64,000 nucleotides of DNA, taken from assembly GCF_000758325.1 (NCBI RefSeq), contig NZ_CP009459.1, positions 806,001-870,000 of the forward strand, given 5' to 3'. The translations under genes and the position numbers were made by a program. Source of the DNA: Cedecea neteri (GTDB taxonomy: Bacteria; Pseudomonadota; Gammaproteobacteria; Enterobacterales; Enterobacteriaceae). Below the pieces are notes generated by a model that saw nothing but the letters and a program-made list of their open reading frames with translations, did not search any database and was not told the DNA's origin. Positions 18,548-28,153 of the stretch are shown piece by piece (the stretch's first letter is position 1; every line of letters starts with the position of its first letter).

Positions 18548-20038
18548 TTGCGAGATTTAGTGGGTGATTTGATTCTTGTCAGGCTACAGGCAGAGGCCGA
18601 TATCCTGCTGCATAAGCGCCTGTATAACGCACTACGGCGCTCCATTCTGGATGGTTCATTGCCGCCCCACAGCCGCCTGCCCGCCTCCCGCGACTTAGCC
18701 AGCGAACTCAGCATTTCCCGTAACACTGTGTTAACAGTTTATGAGCAGCTTATGACCGAGGGGTACGTTTCATCCCGCCAGGGCAGCGGGACTTTTGTTG
18801 AAAAAACGCTGCCGGATCGCTTCACCTCCACGGGCAGCTTTGGCGAAGGCGGCACAGCTCCGGCACCTGAGGTGTCGATTTCCCGTCGCGGCCAGCATCT
18901 TCTTTCGCAGGTGAGCGCCAGCCCGCGCCAGTGGGGAGCCTTTATTCCCGGCGTGCCGGACGTCAACGCCTTCCCTCATCCGCTATTCAGCAAGATCCAG
19001 GCACGCATCAGCCGCCGCCCTAAGCCGGAGCGCCTGAGCTATAGCTGCAACGGCGGTACGCCAGAGCTACAGCATGCGCTGGTCGACTATCTGCGTGTCT
19101 CGCGGGGCGTAAACTGCCAGGTCGACCAAATCCTGATCACCGAAGGGATCCACCAGGCTATCGATCTGGTCACCCGGATGTTATGTGACAGAGGCGAACT
19201 GGCATGGATCGAAGAACCTTCTTATTGGGGGATTCGCCATGTACTGACGATGAATGACGTGCGGGTTACGCCGCTTACCGTCGATGAGAACGGCCTTTGC
19301 CCGCCGGAGAAAGTTACCGAGACGCCGCGCTTAATCTTCGTCACGCCATCTCATCAGTACCCGCTGGGGGCGGTGATGAGCCTGGAGCGCCGCCAGCGCC
19401 TGTTGGCACTTGCCCGCCAGCACGGCAGCTGGATTATTGAAGATGATTACGACAGCGAATTTCGCTTTTCTGGCCAGCCTATTCCGGCGTTGCAGGGGCT
19501 GGTCACCGACGCGCCGGTGGTCTACATCGGCACGTTCAGTAAAACGCTTTATCCGGGGTTAAGGCTCGGCTATGTCGTGCTGCCTCGCCCGCTGGTCAAT
19601 GACCTGAAAACCGCCCATGCGGAGCTGTATCGCGGCGGCCATTCCCTGATTCAGCAGGCGCTGGCAGAGTTTATTACCGCCGGGCATTATTCGGCCCATA
19701 TTCGCCGGATGCGCCTGCTTTACGGCCGCCGCCGTGCCTTCCTGACCGATCTGATCTCCCGCCACTGCGGGCCAAAGGCGCTGTCAGATTTTAGCGATAA
19801 CGCCGGGCTGCATCTGATTTTAAACCTGCCGGATGAAGCCGATGATGTGGCGATTGCTGAGCGCGCCAACGCCCGCAATATTCTGGTGCGGCCCTTGTCA
19901 CGGTATTACCTGACCGAACAGCGCAAGAAAGGATTATTGATGGGATTTGCCAGCCTGCCGGAGAGCGAAATGGAAGCGGCTTTTACCGCGTTGCTGGCAT
20001 GTATGCCGGAGCATAAAAAGCAAAACGCCCCAGCATAA
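18548..20038 (+). CDS. MocR/GabR-type transcription regulator with aminotransferase domain
   Basis: 496 aa from a TTG at 18548 with GAGGG 6-7 bp upstream. A GTG at 18560 is an alternative. The N-terminal GntR winged helix is PLPPHSRLPASRDLASELSI-type (about residues 37-57), followed by the recognition segment SRNTVLTVYEQLMTEGYVSS. A fold-type-I aminotransferase-like domain follows, with FVTPSHQYPLGAVMS, IIEDDYDSEF and the PLP-lysine region IGTFSKTLYPGLRLGY. In GabR, PLP plus GABA act as effector. Divergent position next to a GABA-type aminotransferase supports the same role here. Confidence 0.88.
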   Translation: MRDLVGDLILVRLQAEADILLHKRLYNALRRSILDGSLPPHSRLPASRDLASELSISRNTVLTVYEQLMTEGYVSSRQGSGTFVEKTLPDRFTSTGSFGEGGTAPAPEVSISRRGQHLLSQVSASPRQWGAFIPGVPDVNAFPHPLFSKIQARISRRPKPERLSYSCNGGTPELQHALVDYLRVSRGVNCQVDQILITEGIHQAIDLVTRMLCDRGELAWIEEPSYWGIRHVLTMNDVRVTPLTVDENGLCPPEKVTETPRLIFVTPSHQYPLGAVMSLERRQRLLALARQHGSWIIEDDYDSEFRFSGQPIPALQGLVTDAPVVYIGTFSKTLYPGLRLGYVVLPRPLVNDLKTAHAELYRGGHSLIQQALAEFITAGHYSAHIRRMRLLYGRRRAFLTDLISRHCGPKALSDFSDNAGLHLILNLPDEADDVAIAERANARNILVRPLSRYYLTEQRKKGLLMGFASLPESEMEAAFTALLACMPEHKKQNAPA

Positions 20039-20049
20039 AGTGGGGCGTT
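20012..20049 (-). terminator. Terminator of rpoH
   Basis: On the minus strand AACGCCCCA-CTTTATGC-TGGGGCGTT is followed by TTGCTTTTTATG. It ends rpoH and overlaps the 3' end of the MocR gene read the other way. Confidence 0.8.
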
Positions 20050-20073
20050 CTCGGTGCGACGGGCGTATCGGCG

Positions 20074-20928
20074 TTATGCTTCGATAGCGGCGCGCAGTTT
20101 TTTCATCGCGTTCTTTTCAAGCTGACGAACACGTTCGGCGGAAACGCCATAGCGGTCGGCAAGTTCCTGCAGCGTGCTTTTGTTGTCTTCGTCTAACCAG
20201 CGCGCGCGAATAATCTGCTGGCTGCGCTCATCCAGGCCCATCATCGCATCGCTCAGTTTGTCTGCGGCGTGAGATTCCCAGTTGTCGTCTTCAATGCCGT
20301 CGGCAAAGTTGGAAGACTTATCCTGCAGGAAGAGCACCGGCGCCATCGGCTGGCCGTCAGCGTCGTCGTCATTGGACATGTCGAAAGTCATATCCTGCGC
20401 CGCCATGCGTGACTCCATCTCAAGCACGTCTTTGCTGGATACGCCAAGCTCGTTGGCCACCATTTCGACTTCGTCCTGATTAAACCAGCCCAGACGCTGC
20501 TTGGTTTTACGCAGGTTAAAGAACAGCTTACGCTGTGCTTTGGTGGTCGCGACTTTCACAATACGCCAGTTACGCAGCACGTATTCATGAATTTCAGCCT
20601 TGATCCAGTGCACCGCAAAGGAGACCAGGCGAACACCCACTTCCGGGTTAAAACGGCGTACTGCTTTCATCAGGCCGATGTTGCCTTCCTGGATAAGGTC
20701 TGCCTGCGGTAGGCCGTAGCCGGAATAGTTACGCGCAACATGAACAACAAAGCGCAGGTGAGACAGGATCAGCTTTTTCGCTGCTTCCAGATCGCCCTGG
20801 TAATGCAGCTTTTCAGCCAGCTCCTTCTCTTCCTCAGCCGTTAACATCGGCCAGGCGTTTGCAGCCCGGATATACGACTCCAGGTTACCAACAGGGGCTA
20901 AAGCTAAATTTTGCATTTCTTTGGTCAT
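20074..20928 (-). CDS. rpoH: Heat-shock sigma factor sigma-32
   Basis: 284 aa, as in E. coli. Region 1.2 begins [20 protein letters not shown]. Region 2 has [40 protein letters not shown] and the -10 recognition part [20 protein letters not shown]. The RpoH box [18 protein letters not shown], involved in chaperone/FtsH control, is intact. Region 4 ends with [20 protein letters not shown]. It directs RNA polymerase to heat-shock promoters. The first codons in E. coli form an RNA thermometer; the start region here is similar, but I have not folded it. Confidence 0.98.
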   Translation of the reverse strand: MTKEMQNLALAPVGNLESYIRAANAWPMLTAEEEKELAEKLHYQGDLEAAKKLILSHLRFVVHVARNYSGYGLPQADLIQEGNIGLMKAVRRFNPEVGVRLVSFAVHWIKAEIHEYVLRNWRIVKVATTKAQRKLFFNLRKTKQRLGWFNQDEVEMVANELGVSSKDVLEMESRMAAQDMTFDMSNDDDADGQPMAPVLFLQDKSSNFADGIEDDNWESHAADKLSDAMMGLDERSQQIIRARWLDEDNKSTLQELADRYGVSAERVRQLEKNAMKKLRAAIEA

Positions 20929-21183
20929 TCAAACCCTCTCTTAGAGACTAAGTACGGTTTGCCATTCAAGTGGCTGAGGCGCACCGACAACACGTCAGGC
21001 CCAGACCGTACCCTTCACTGTACTCTCAGACAGTGATGTTATCCACAAGTTCAATGTAAAGCTGTGAATAGATTACACACAAAGTGTGACGGTTATTGCA
21101 GCATCGCAGGGGGCACTACGGTGTCAAACGCACTCCCTGCTGACGACGTTATCGTAGCAGGGAATGAGTATATCAAAAACTTT
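20929..21183 (-). promoter_or_regulatory. rpoH promoter region with DnaA box
   Basis: 255 bp between ftsX and rpoH. A perfect 9-mer DnaA box TTATCCACA lies at 21039-21047. E. coli rpoH has DnaA boxes within its multi-promoter region, so this is a conserved layout. TGTGAATAGATTACACA just beyond it resembles a CRP-type dyad. I cannot place each promoter with confidence. Confidence 0.65.
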
Positions 21184-22239
21184 TTACTCCGGCGTAAAGC
21201 GGCGTAAATGTTGAACAGTGGCAAGCCAGGCTGCCAGCCAGCCGATCATCGACGAGACCAGCAACAGCAGCAGGCATTCATCAAAGCCCAACCCGCTGAT
21301 ATCAAACTTAGTCCCGAACACCTGCGCCACTTCCGTCACCGCCGAAGAGAGACGCATCACCAGAACCTCAGACAGGATCAGCGACAGGAACGCACCGCTA
21401 AAGCCCAGCAGCGCGCCGCCATACAGGAACGGACGCAGAATAAAGCCGTCGGTTGCCCCGATAAGCTTCTGCACGTTGATGGTGTCGCGGCGGGCAAAGA
21501 TGCTCAGACGCACCGAGTTACCGATAACGAGGAACACTGCGGCAACCATCAGGATGCCGATCATCGCCGCCACGCGCCCGACCAGCCCGGTCAGCGCCGC
21601 CAGGCGGGCAAACCAGCTGTCGTCCATGCGCACTTCATCAACGCCGTGAATCTTCGCCACGCGGTCACGCAGCGTATTCAGGTGGTCCGTGCTCTGGAAA
21701 TCCAGTTTAGGGTTCACCACGGCCACGGCGGGCAGCGGGTTCTCTTCCAGCATATCCAGCGCGCCGCCAAAGCCCGACCAGTTACGGAACTCGCCCAGCG
21801 CTTCCTCGCGGGAGAGGTAGTTGACTTTATCCACGCCCTCCTCCGCCTGAATCGCGCCCACCACCTGCTGCGCGGCGTTATCGTCCAGCGCCTTATCGAG
21901 GTAAACGGTGATTTGCGGGGATGGATAATATTGCGTCGCCGCCTGGTTCACGTTCTTGTAAACCATGTAGCAGACGCTCGGCAGCGTCAGGGAAATGGCA
22001 ATCACCATTACCGTCAGGAAGGTCGCCAGCGGCTTGCTCTTCAGATCCTGAAGCGCGCCTTCCCAGGCGTAGCGGAACTGCTCATTCACGCCACCTTTCA
22101 GGGATTTGCTTTTGGACTGCGGCCCCTTGCCACGTTTTTTCACCGAACGGCCAAGGTCACCTAACTTACTCAGTTGGTTGATTTTATCCAGCTTGTTGCT
22201 GAAGCGCTTGATATGGTTGAGCGCACTGTGTTTATTCAC
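21184..22239 (-). CDS. ftsX: Cell-division ABC-transporter-like permease FtsX
   Basis: 351 aa from a GTG at 22239 with GGAGG 8 bp upstream. An ATG at 22254 (adding MEAWQ) is possible but lies closer to that same GGAGG. The N-terminal cytoplasmic tail is basic, then four membrane segments with a periplasmic loop ([14 protein letters not shown]...WFARLAAL) that in E. coli contacts EnvC. FtsX with FtsE controls amidase-driven septal wall splitting. Overlaps ftsE by 8 bases. It matches E. coli FtsX over its length except for a divergent N-terminal tail. Confidence 0.95.
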   Translation of the reverse strand: MNKHSALNHIKRFSNKLDKINQLSKLGDLGRSVKKRGKGPQSKSKSLKGGVNEQFRYAWEGALQDLKSKPLATFLTVMVIAISLTLPSVCYMVYKNVNQAATQYYPSPQITVYLDKALDDNAAQQVVGAIQAEEGVDKVNYLSREEALGEFRNWSGFGGALDMLEENPLPAVAVVNPKLDFQSTDHLNTLRDRVAKIHGVDEVRMDDSWFARLAALTGLVGRVAAMIGILMVAAVFLVIGNSVRLSIFARRDTINVQKLIGATDGFILRPFLYGGALLGFSGAFLSLILSEVLVMRLSSAVTEVAQVFGTKFDISGLGFDECLLLLLVSSMIGWLAAWLATVQHLRRFTPE

Positions 22240-22900
22240 CTGCCAGGCCTCCATGCAAATGGCCGTCGCTGAGGGTCAACATTCGGTAATTGCGACGCGA
22301 GATAAGCCCCATGTCGTGGGTCGCCATCAGTACCGTCACGCCCACGCGGTTAAACTCTTCGAACAGGCGCAGAATACCTTCCGACAGCGCATCATCAAGG
22401 TTCCCGGTCGGTTCATCCGCCAGCAGTACAGCAGGTTTATTTACCACGGCGCGAGCAATACCCACGCGCTGCTGTTCACCGCCGGAGAGTTGGATAGGAA
22501 AGTTCTTCGCTTTGTCCAGCAGGCCGACCTTATCTAATGCCGCAGACACGCGGCGGCGAATGTCTTCGCCGCTGGCACCCGCGATGATCAGCGGGATAGC
22601 CACGTTGTCGTACACGGTTCTGTCCATCAGCAGGTGGTGATCCTGGAAGATCATCCCAATCTGACGACGCAGGAACGGCACTTCACGGCTCTTCAGGCGG
22701 CTAATGTCATGCCCGCTGAAAAAAATCTTCCCATCGCTGGGCCGTTCGATACCGCAGATAAGCTTGAGCAGAGTACTCTTCCCTGCGCCAGAATGGCCGG
22801 TCAGAAAGGCCATCTCGCCTGGTTGCATATGGAAGGTGACTCCCTGCAACGCTTGTCTCCCACCGAGATAGGCTTTACTGACGTGTTCAAAGCGAATCAT
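22232..22900 (-). CDS. ftsE: Cell-division ATP-binding protein FtsE
   Basis: 222 aa. Walker [10 protein letters not shown], signature [15 protein letters not shown] and Walker [14 protein letters not shown] are intact. The start [21 protein letters not shown] matches the E. coli protein. ATP hydrolysis by FtsE is relayed by FtsX to EnvC and the AmiA/AmiB amidases at the septum. It starts 2 bp after the ftsY stop. Confidence 0.97.
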   Translation of the reverse strand: MIRFEHVSKAYLGGRQALQGVTFHMQPGEMAFLTGHSGAGKSTLLKLICGIERPSDGKIFFSGHDISRLKSREVPFLRRQIGMIFQDHHLLMDRTVYDNVAIPLIIAGASGEDIRRRVSAALDKVGLLDKAKNFPIQLSGGEQQRVGIARAVVNKPAVLLADEPTGNLDDALSEGILRLFEEFNRVGVTVLMATHDMGLISRRNYRMLTLSDGHLHGGLAGE

Positions 22901-22902
22901 TG

Positions 22903-24573
22903 TTAATCCTCTCGGGCAAAAAGTGCCTCTATAAAGTCGCCCGCATTAAACGGTCGTAAATCAGAAATTTGTTCGCCGACGCCAATGTAGCGAATCGGAA
23001 TGCCGAACTGGTCTGCCACAGAGAAGATTACGCCACCCTTGGCGGTACCATCCAGTTTGGTCAGGGTGATGCCCGTCAGCCCCACCGCTTCGTGGAACAG
23101 TTTAGCCTGGCTTATCGCATTCTGACCGGTGCTGGCGTCGATGGTGAGCATAACCTCATGCGGGGCATCTTCGTCCAGCTTTTTCATAACCCTGACAATT
23201 TTCTTCAACTCTTCCATCAGGTGCGATTTATTCTGCAAACGCCCTGCGGTATCGGCAATCAACACATCGATGTTACGCGCCTTCGCCGCCTGAATAGCAT
23301 CGAAGATAACCGAAGCGGAGTCCGCGCCGGTGTGCTGGGCTACAACTGGAATATTGTTGCGCTGGCCCCAAACCTGCAGCTGCTCAACCGCTGCCGCACG
23401 GAAGGTATCACCTGCCGCGAGCATCACGGATTTGCCCTGCTGCTCGAACTGGCGCGCCAGTTTGCCAATAGTGGTGGTTTTACCCACGCCGTTCACGCCA
23501 ACCATCAGGATAACAAACGGCGTTTTACCTTCCACAATCAGTGGCTCGTCCACTTTGGCGAGGATTTCGCTCATCTCTTCTTTCAGCAGGCCGTACAGCG
23601 CTTCCGCATCACGAAGCTGCTTGCGGCTGGCGCCTTCGGTCAGGTTGGCGATGATTTTCCGGGTTGTCTCAACCCCAACGTCGGCAATCAGCAGCTGCTC
23701 TTCCAGCTCTTCAAACAGATCATCATCGATTTTCTTGCCGCGGAACAGACTGATAAATCCGGAACCGAGGTTTTGTTTGGTTTTGACCAGGCTGCGCTTG
23801 AGGCGAGCGAAGAAGCCCTCTTTGGTCGGCTTTTCCTGCTCTTGCTGCACGGCAACCGGAGCTGCCTCTTCGACAGCCTCTTCTTCCGGCTCTTCATCAA
23901 CCGCTTCTTCAGCCACGGCTTCATCTTCAACGGCAGCTTCGTGCGCGAACAGCGCTTCGGCTTCAGCCACTTCTTCGTTGACGATCTCGTCCTGCTCGGC
24001 CTGCCACTCGTCAGGCTGCTCTACATTTTCGGCGACGTCTTCCGGCAACGGCAGCGTTTCATGCTCCACGGCCGCAACAGGCTGCTCAATGACTTCCGGC
24101 TCTGCCACAACAGCCGCAGGTTCAATCACCTCAGGCTCGGCAACTGCTTCGGGTTCAACAGCGGGTTCTGGCTCGATAACTGCCACTGGCTCTGGTTCAA
24201 CAACCGGTTCAGGCTCGATAACCGCCACAGATTCTGGTTCAGCCACGACCTCTGGCTCAACGGTCGCTTCCGGCTCAGGAATCATTTCCGGCTCGGCAGT
24301 CAGCGCTTTTTCTTCCACCTCTTCTACGAGCTGGGCGTTAACCTCCACGACCTGCTCAGCAAACTTTTCGGACTCCTCCAGTGAGTGCTCACTAACTAAA
24401 TCCTGCTGTTCCTGCCCGGCAGCCTGAGGCTGCTGAGGTTCATCCTGCGCGGGGGCTTGCTCAGTAACCGGTTGTTCTTCTATTACTTTTTGTTCTGCTT
24501 CGACGTCCGGCTGCTGCTCTTTCTGGCCAAATCCCAGCCAGGAAAAAAAGCCACGTTTTTTCTCTTTCGCCAT
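22903..24573 (-). CDS. ftsY: Signal-recognition-particle receptor FtsY
   Basis: 556 aa, longer than the 497 aa of E. coli. The first 16 residues (AKEKKRGFFSWLGFG) are the membrane-targeting helix. Residues 20-255 form the acidic A domain, expanded here with many repeats of VxEPEPV type. The NG domain follows. GTPase motifs: G1 GVNGVGKTTT, G2 DTFRAAAVEQL, G3 DTAGR, G4 TKLDGTAKGG. FtsY docks ribosome/SRP complexes at the membrane and, with Ffh, hands the nascent chain to SecYEG. First gene of ftsYEX. Confidence 0.97.
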   Translation of the reverse strand: MAKEKKRGFFSWLGFGQKEQQPDVEAEQKVIEEQPVTEQAPAQDEPQQPQAAGQEQQDLVSEHSLEESEKFAEQVVEVNAQLVEEVEEKALTAEPEMIPEPEATVEPEVVAEPESVAVIEPEPVVEPEPVAVIEPEPAVEPEAVAEPEVIEPAAVVAEPEVIEQPVAAVEHETLPLPEDVAENVEQPDEWQAEQDEIVNEEVAEAEALFAHEAAVEDEAVAEEAVDEEPEEEAVEEAAPVAVQQEQEKPTKEGFFARLKRSLVKTKQNLGSGFISLFRGKKIDDDLFEELEEQLLIADVGVETTRKIIANLTEGASRKQLRDAEALYGLLKEEMSEILAKVDEPLIVEGKTPFVILMVGVNGVGKTTTIGKLARQFEQQGKSVMLAAGDTFRAAAVEQLQVWGQRNNIPVVAQHTGADSASVIFDAIQAAKARNIDVLIADTAGRLQNKSHLMEELKKIVRVMKKLDEDAPHEVMLTIDASTGQNAISQAKLFHEAVGLTGITLTKLDGTAKGGVIFSVADQFGIPIRYIGVGEQISDLRPFNAGDFIEALFARED

Positions 24574-24754
24574 TTGCGACTACACTCCTCGCTGTTAATT
24601 CATGGCACAGACCCGATTCTGCTTGCCACGGGCATAAAAAATAGTGCGTTAGTCTATCACTTTCCCGGCGCGGCATCACGCCAGTGGATTAAGGTTTCCT
24701 GGCCGGACGAGCGCCGCTAGAATAACCGCAAAATTTAGCATCGCAGTGAGAGCA

Positions 24755-25342
24755 ATGAAGAAACCTCAATCCTCTGGTTCCGGCCAGATCCGCATCATCG
24801 GCGGCCAATGGCGCGGCCGAAAACTCCCGGTCCCGGACAGCCCAGGCCTGCGCCCGACGACAGACCGCGTGCGTGAAACGCTTTTCAACTGGCTGGCTCC
24901 GTCGATGGTGGATGCTCATTGCCTCGACTGTTTTGCCGGCAGCGGTGCACTCGGGCTGGAAGCACTCTCTCGCTATGCCGCCAGCGCGACGCTGATTGAA
25001 ATGGATCGCGCTGTCTCCCAGCAATTGCAAAAGAACCTCGCGACGCTAAAAGCCAGCAATGGCAAAGTGCTCAACGCCAATACGCTGAATGTGCTCGCGC
25101 AGCCCGGCACGCCGCACAACGTCGTCTTTGTCGACCCGCCGTTCCGTAAGGGGTTGCTGGATGAAACGCTCAGCCTGCTCGAGAAAAACGGTTGGCTGAC
25201 GGATGACGCGCTAATCTACGTAGAAAGTGAAGTGGAAAATGGTCTGCCAGCGGTGCCTGCCAGCTGGGCGCTGCACCGTGAAAAAGTCGCCGGTCAGGTG
25301 GCTTATCGCCTGTTTATTCGTGAAGCTCAAGGAGCCGCATAA
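24755..25342 (+). CDS. rsmD: 16S rRNA (guanine966-N2)-methyltransferase
   Basis: 195 aa from the ATG at 24755 (MKKPQSSGSGQIRIIGGQWR). A GTG at 24746 lies in the ribosome-binding region. SAM site LDCFAGSGALGLEALSR, and the catalytic motif IV seen as FVDPPF, typical of N2-guanine methyltransferases. It modifies G966 in the 30S assembly intermediate. Divergent from ftsY as in E. coli. Its stop overlaps the next start (TAATG). Confidence 0.96.
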   Translation: MKKPQSSGSGQIRIIGGQWRGRKLPVPDSPGLRPTTDRVRETLFNWLAPSMVDAHCLDCFAGSGALGLEALSRYAASATLIEMDRAVSQQLQKNLATLKASNGKVLNANTLNVLAQPGTPHNVVFVDPPFRKGLLDETLSLLEKNGWLTDDALIYVESEVENGLPAVPASWALHREKVAGQVAYRLFIREAQGAA

Positions 25343-25617
25343 TGCCGATTCTGATTAACTTTGGCCGCCTGCTGATGCTTTGCGTCTGGGGCTTTCTGAT
25401 CTTTAACCTGGTTCACCCTTATCCGCGCCCGCTGAACATTTTCGTTAACGTCGCGCTGATCTTCATGGTGATTATGCACGGCCTGCAGCTCAGCCTGCTG
25501 AAAGCCACGCAGCCCAAAGACGGCCCGGCGCTGGCCCGCGGTGAGCAAATTAAGATTTTTGTTTTTGGCGTGTTTGAGCTGCTGGTCTGGCAGAAAAAGC
25601 TCCGTCAGGGCAAGTGA
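25342..25617 (+). CDS. yhhL: DUF1145 membrane protein YhhL
   Basis: 91 aa with two membrane helices (about residues 6-25 and 33-55). Matches the length and position of E. coli YhhL, whose function is not known. Translationally coupled to rsmD by a 1-base overlap. The tail is basic (WQKKLRQGK), so the C terminus is likely cytoplasmic. Confidence 0.9.
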   Translation: MPILINFGRLLMLCVWGFLIFNLVHPYPRPLNIFVNVALIFMVIMHGLQLSLLKATQPKDGPALARGEQIKIFVFGVFELLVWQKKLRQGK

Positions 25618-25619
25618 GT

Positions 25620-25976
25620 TTATTCGGGGACGAAGCTGACAAAGCGCGTCCCCTTGTAACTCAGCGTACCTCTATCTCCCACCGATACCGCATGGTATTC
25701 CGCCGCTTCAACGCGCATTTTCATTTCCATCCCGCCGCTCTGTGGCGCAAACCAAACCTCATAGCGGATCGAGTCTTCCGGCGGAGTGACTTCACGCTGG
25801 CGCGAGCGTCTATCATTGGACGGTTTTTCACGTTTGGTCGCCACCACCACTTTTTTCACGCTGAGCGGCGCGGCATCGTTTTCGATATTCTCGCGGCGCT
25901 GCTGAAAATAGCGAAAAGAAGCGGCCACCACGATGACCACGACGATGGCGATAATGAAAACTGGGGGCTTGCTCAT
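25620..25976 (-). CDS. yhhM: DUF2500 membrane-anchored protein YhhM
   Basis: 118 aa from the ATG at 25976 (MSKPPVFIIAIVVVIVVAAS). A longer frame to 26036 adds 20 residues that are not in the E. coli protein. One N-terminal helix, then a DUF2500 domain with KREKPSNDRRSRQREVTPPE and a YHAVSVGDRGTLSYKGTRFV end. Function unknown. Convergent with yhhL, 2 bp apart. Confidence 0.9.
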   Translation of the reverse strand: MSKPPVFIIAIVVVIVVAASFRYFQQRRENIENDAAPLSVKKVVVATKREKPSNDRRSRQREVTPPEDSIRYEVWFAPQSGGMEMKMRVEAAEYHAVSVGDRGTLSYKGTRFVSFVPE

Positions 25977-26097
25977 GGCTTTTTCTCTAATTGTCAGACA
26001 CTTTTCAGCATAACCCTGGCGCCGCGCCGTTGTCATCTGCGCCGCTTAGCCACTAGACTGAACGGTGTTACGCCAACAATTAAAATAAGGATATGCC

Positions 26098-26724
26098 ATG
26101 CTTTGGTCATTTATTGCTGTTGCGTTATCGGCCTGGATTTACATTGATGCATCCTGGCGCGGCTCCACCTGGCAGCGCTGGCTTTTCAAGCCGCTCACCC
26201 TGCTGCTTCTGCTGCTGCTGGCCTGGCAGGCACCGATGTTTGAAGCGACGGGCTACCTGATTGTGGCGGGCCTGCTGGCAACGCTGGTCGGCGATGCGCT
26301 CACGCTATTGCCCACTCAACGCCTGCTTTACGCCGTGGGCGCGTTCTTCCTTTCGCACCTGCTGTACACCATCTATTTTGCCAGCCAGATGAGCTTAGCC
26401 ATTTTCTGGCCGCTGCCGCTGGCTCTGCTGATTATTGGCGCGCTGCTGGTCGCGACTATCTGGACACGGCTGGAAGCGCTGCGCGTGCCCATTCTGACGT
26501 TTATCGGTATGACGCTGGTGATGGTCTGGCTTGCCGCCGAGCTTTATTTCTTCCGCCCGACGGCCCCGAGCTTCTCCGGGTTTGTGGGGGCCAGCCTGCT
26601 GCTGCTGGGCAACATTGTCTGGCTGGTCAGCCACTACCGTCACCGCTTCAGAGGCGACAGCGCCATTGCCGCCGCCTGCTACTTTGCCGGGCACTTTATG
26701 ATTGTCCGCGCCCTGTATATCTGA
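26098..26724 (+). CDS. yhhN: TMEM86/YhhN-family membrane protein
   Basis: 208 aa, the length of E. coli YhhN. About eight hydrophobic segments. The family motif is visible as [10 protein letters not shown] (about residues 62-71). In animals, TMEM86B of this family is a lysoplasmalogenase; the bacterial substrate is not established. RBS AAGGA lies 6 bp before the ATG. Confidence 0.9.
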   Translation: MLWSFIAVALSAWIYIDASWRGSTWQRWLFKPLTLLLLLLLAWQAPMFEATGYLIVAGLLATLVGDALTLLPTQRLLYAVGAFFLSHLLYTIYFASQMSLAIFWPLPLALLIIGALLVATIWTRLEALRVPILTFIGMTLVMVWLAAELYFFRPTAPSFSGFVGASLLLLGNIVWLVSHYRHRFRGDSAIAAACYFAGHFMIVRALYI

Positions 26725-26726
26725 GG

Positions 26727-28097
26727 TTAACGCCTGTCTTCCGCCAGGGAGGCAGGTTCCAGCCTGCGGGTTTTGCCGTAGATAATGGTCAACACCGCAG
26801 GCACCGTAAACGCCACCGCGATAGCAATCACCTCATAAATCATCTTCGATTCCGGCCCGCTAAACAGCCCCAGCTCGAACACGTTCAGCACCGGCAGGAA
26901 GCTATAAGTTTTCACACCCAGGAGGCCGGTAATCCCGCCGCCCAGCGCTGCGCCAATACAGCCGAAAACAAACAACATGCGGTATTTCAGGTTCACGCCG
27001 TACAGCGCCGGTTCGGTAATACCGAAGAAGGCGGAGAGCGAAGCGGAAATCGCAATCTGCTTATCTTTCAGGTTGCGGGCAATAAAGATGGCACCGAACA
27101 CCGCCCCAAACTGCCCCATTACCGCCGACATAAACATCGCCATAATGGTGTCGTAGCCGTTGACCTGAATATTAATCAGCGCCAGCGGAATAATGCCCCA
27201 GTGCACGCCAAACACCACGAACAGCTGCCCAATCCCCGCTAACAGCGCGCCGGAAATCACCGGGCTGAGGTTGTACAGCCATGCATAGCCGTTGGCGATA
27301 CCGACGCCAACATAATCAGCCACCGGGCCAATCACGGTAAACACCACAAAGCCGCTGATGATCAACGACAAACACGGCACAAACACCAGCGCAGCAATTT
27401 CCGGGATCACCTTTTTCAGCCAGCGTTCGACGTGGCTCAGGAACAGCACGGCAAACACCGCAGGGATCACCGCCCCGCCGTAGATTTTCACGTTCAGCGC
27501 CAGGCCCATAACGTGGAAGGCACCGGGCACGCTGGCATCCGTCAGCGGGAAAATCATCGCCGCCGTCAGCGCCAGGGCGCTAAATTTATTGGCCTTAAAG
27601 CGTTCCGCTGCCGTCACCGCGATAAACAGCGGCAGCATGACGAAAACGCCGCTGGAGAGCGCATTGAACACGGTGAATACATACGAATGGGTATCCACCA
27701 GGTTCATTGTTTGCAGCAAAACCACAATCCCTTTCACCACCCCCACGCCCGCCAGTACGCCGATGTAAGGCGTGAAGATAGCGGAAAGCGTGGCCAGCAG
27801 GCGGTTAATCATCGAGCCCTGCGGCGCAGAGGCTTCTTCTGAGAGCGGTTCCCCCATTTGCGCCGTAATAGCCTGAAAGACCTTTTCAACTTTTGGCCCA
27901 ATCACAATCTGGAATTGCCCCGGGTTTTCAACCAGCTTTACTACCTCCGGCAACTTATACAGCTCATCTTTATTGATCTTACTTTTATCTTTGATAGTAA
28001 AACGCAAACGGGTTGCGCAGTGGGTAAGATGCTCTATATTTTCTGCCTCGCCGACATGCTGAATTATCTGTCGGGCAAGTTGACTGAAGGTAGCCAT
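26727..28097 (-). CDS. PTS EIIBC permease, beta-glucoside/sucrose family
   Basis: 456 aa from the ATG at 28097 (MATFSQLARQIIQHVG). An N-terminal EIIB domain has the phosphorylated cysteine in THCATRLRF (Cys27). It is followed by a PTS_EIIC membrane domain with about ten helices and the GITEPALYGV motif typical of the Glc family. There is no EIIA domain, so phosphate must come from another EIIA such as Crr. The substrate is unknown. It is the second gene after the SIS-domain enzyme and shares its LacI operator. The gene stops 2 bp from yhhN. Confidence 0.9.
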   Translation of the reverse strand: MATFSQLARQIIQHVGEAENIEHLTHCATRLRFTIKDKSKINKDELYKLPEVVKLVENPGQFQIVIGPKVEKVFQAITAQMGEPLSEEASAPQGSMINRLLATLSAIFTPYIGVLAGVGVVKGIVVLLQTMNLVDTHSYVFTVFNALSSGVFVMLPLFIAVTAAERFKANKFSALALTAAMIFPLTDASVPGAFHVMGLALNVKIYGGAVIPAVFAVLFLSHVERWLKKVIPEIAALVFVPCLSLIISGFVVFTVIGPVADYVGVGIANGYAWLYNLSPVISGALLAGIGQLFVVFGVHWGIIPLALINIQVNGYDTIMAMFMSAVMGQFGAVFGAIFIARNLKDKQIAISASLSAFFGITEPALYGVNLKYRMLFVFGCIGAALGGGITGLLGVKTYSFLPVLNVFELGLFSGPESKMIYEVIAIAVAFTVPAVLTIIYGKTRRLEPASLAEDRR

Positions 28098-28153
28098 AAT
28101 CATTCCTCAGTAGCAAGGTAGGGACGTTATTATTGTGTAGGGAACACTGAGTC

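Noticed and set aside
22969-24384. 471-codon open frame antisense to ftsY, and similar long frames antisense to livJ, zntA, gabT and pitA
   Set aside because: They mirror GC-rich, codon-biased real genes on the other strand, have no ribosome-binding site or recognisable protein pattern.
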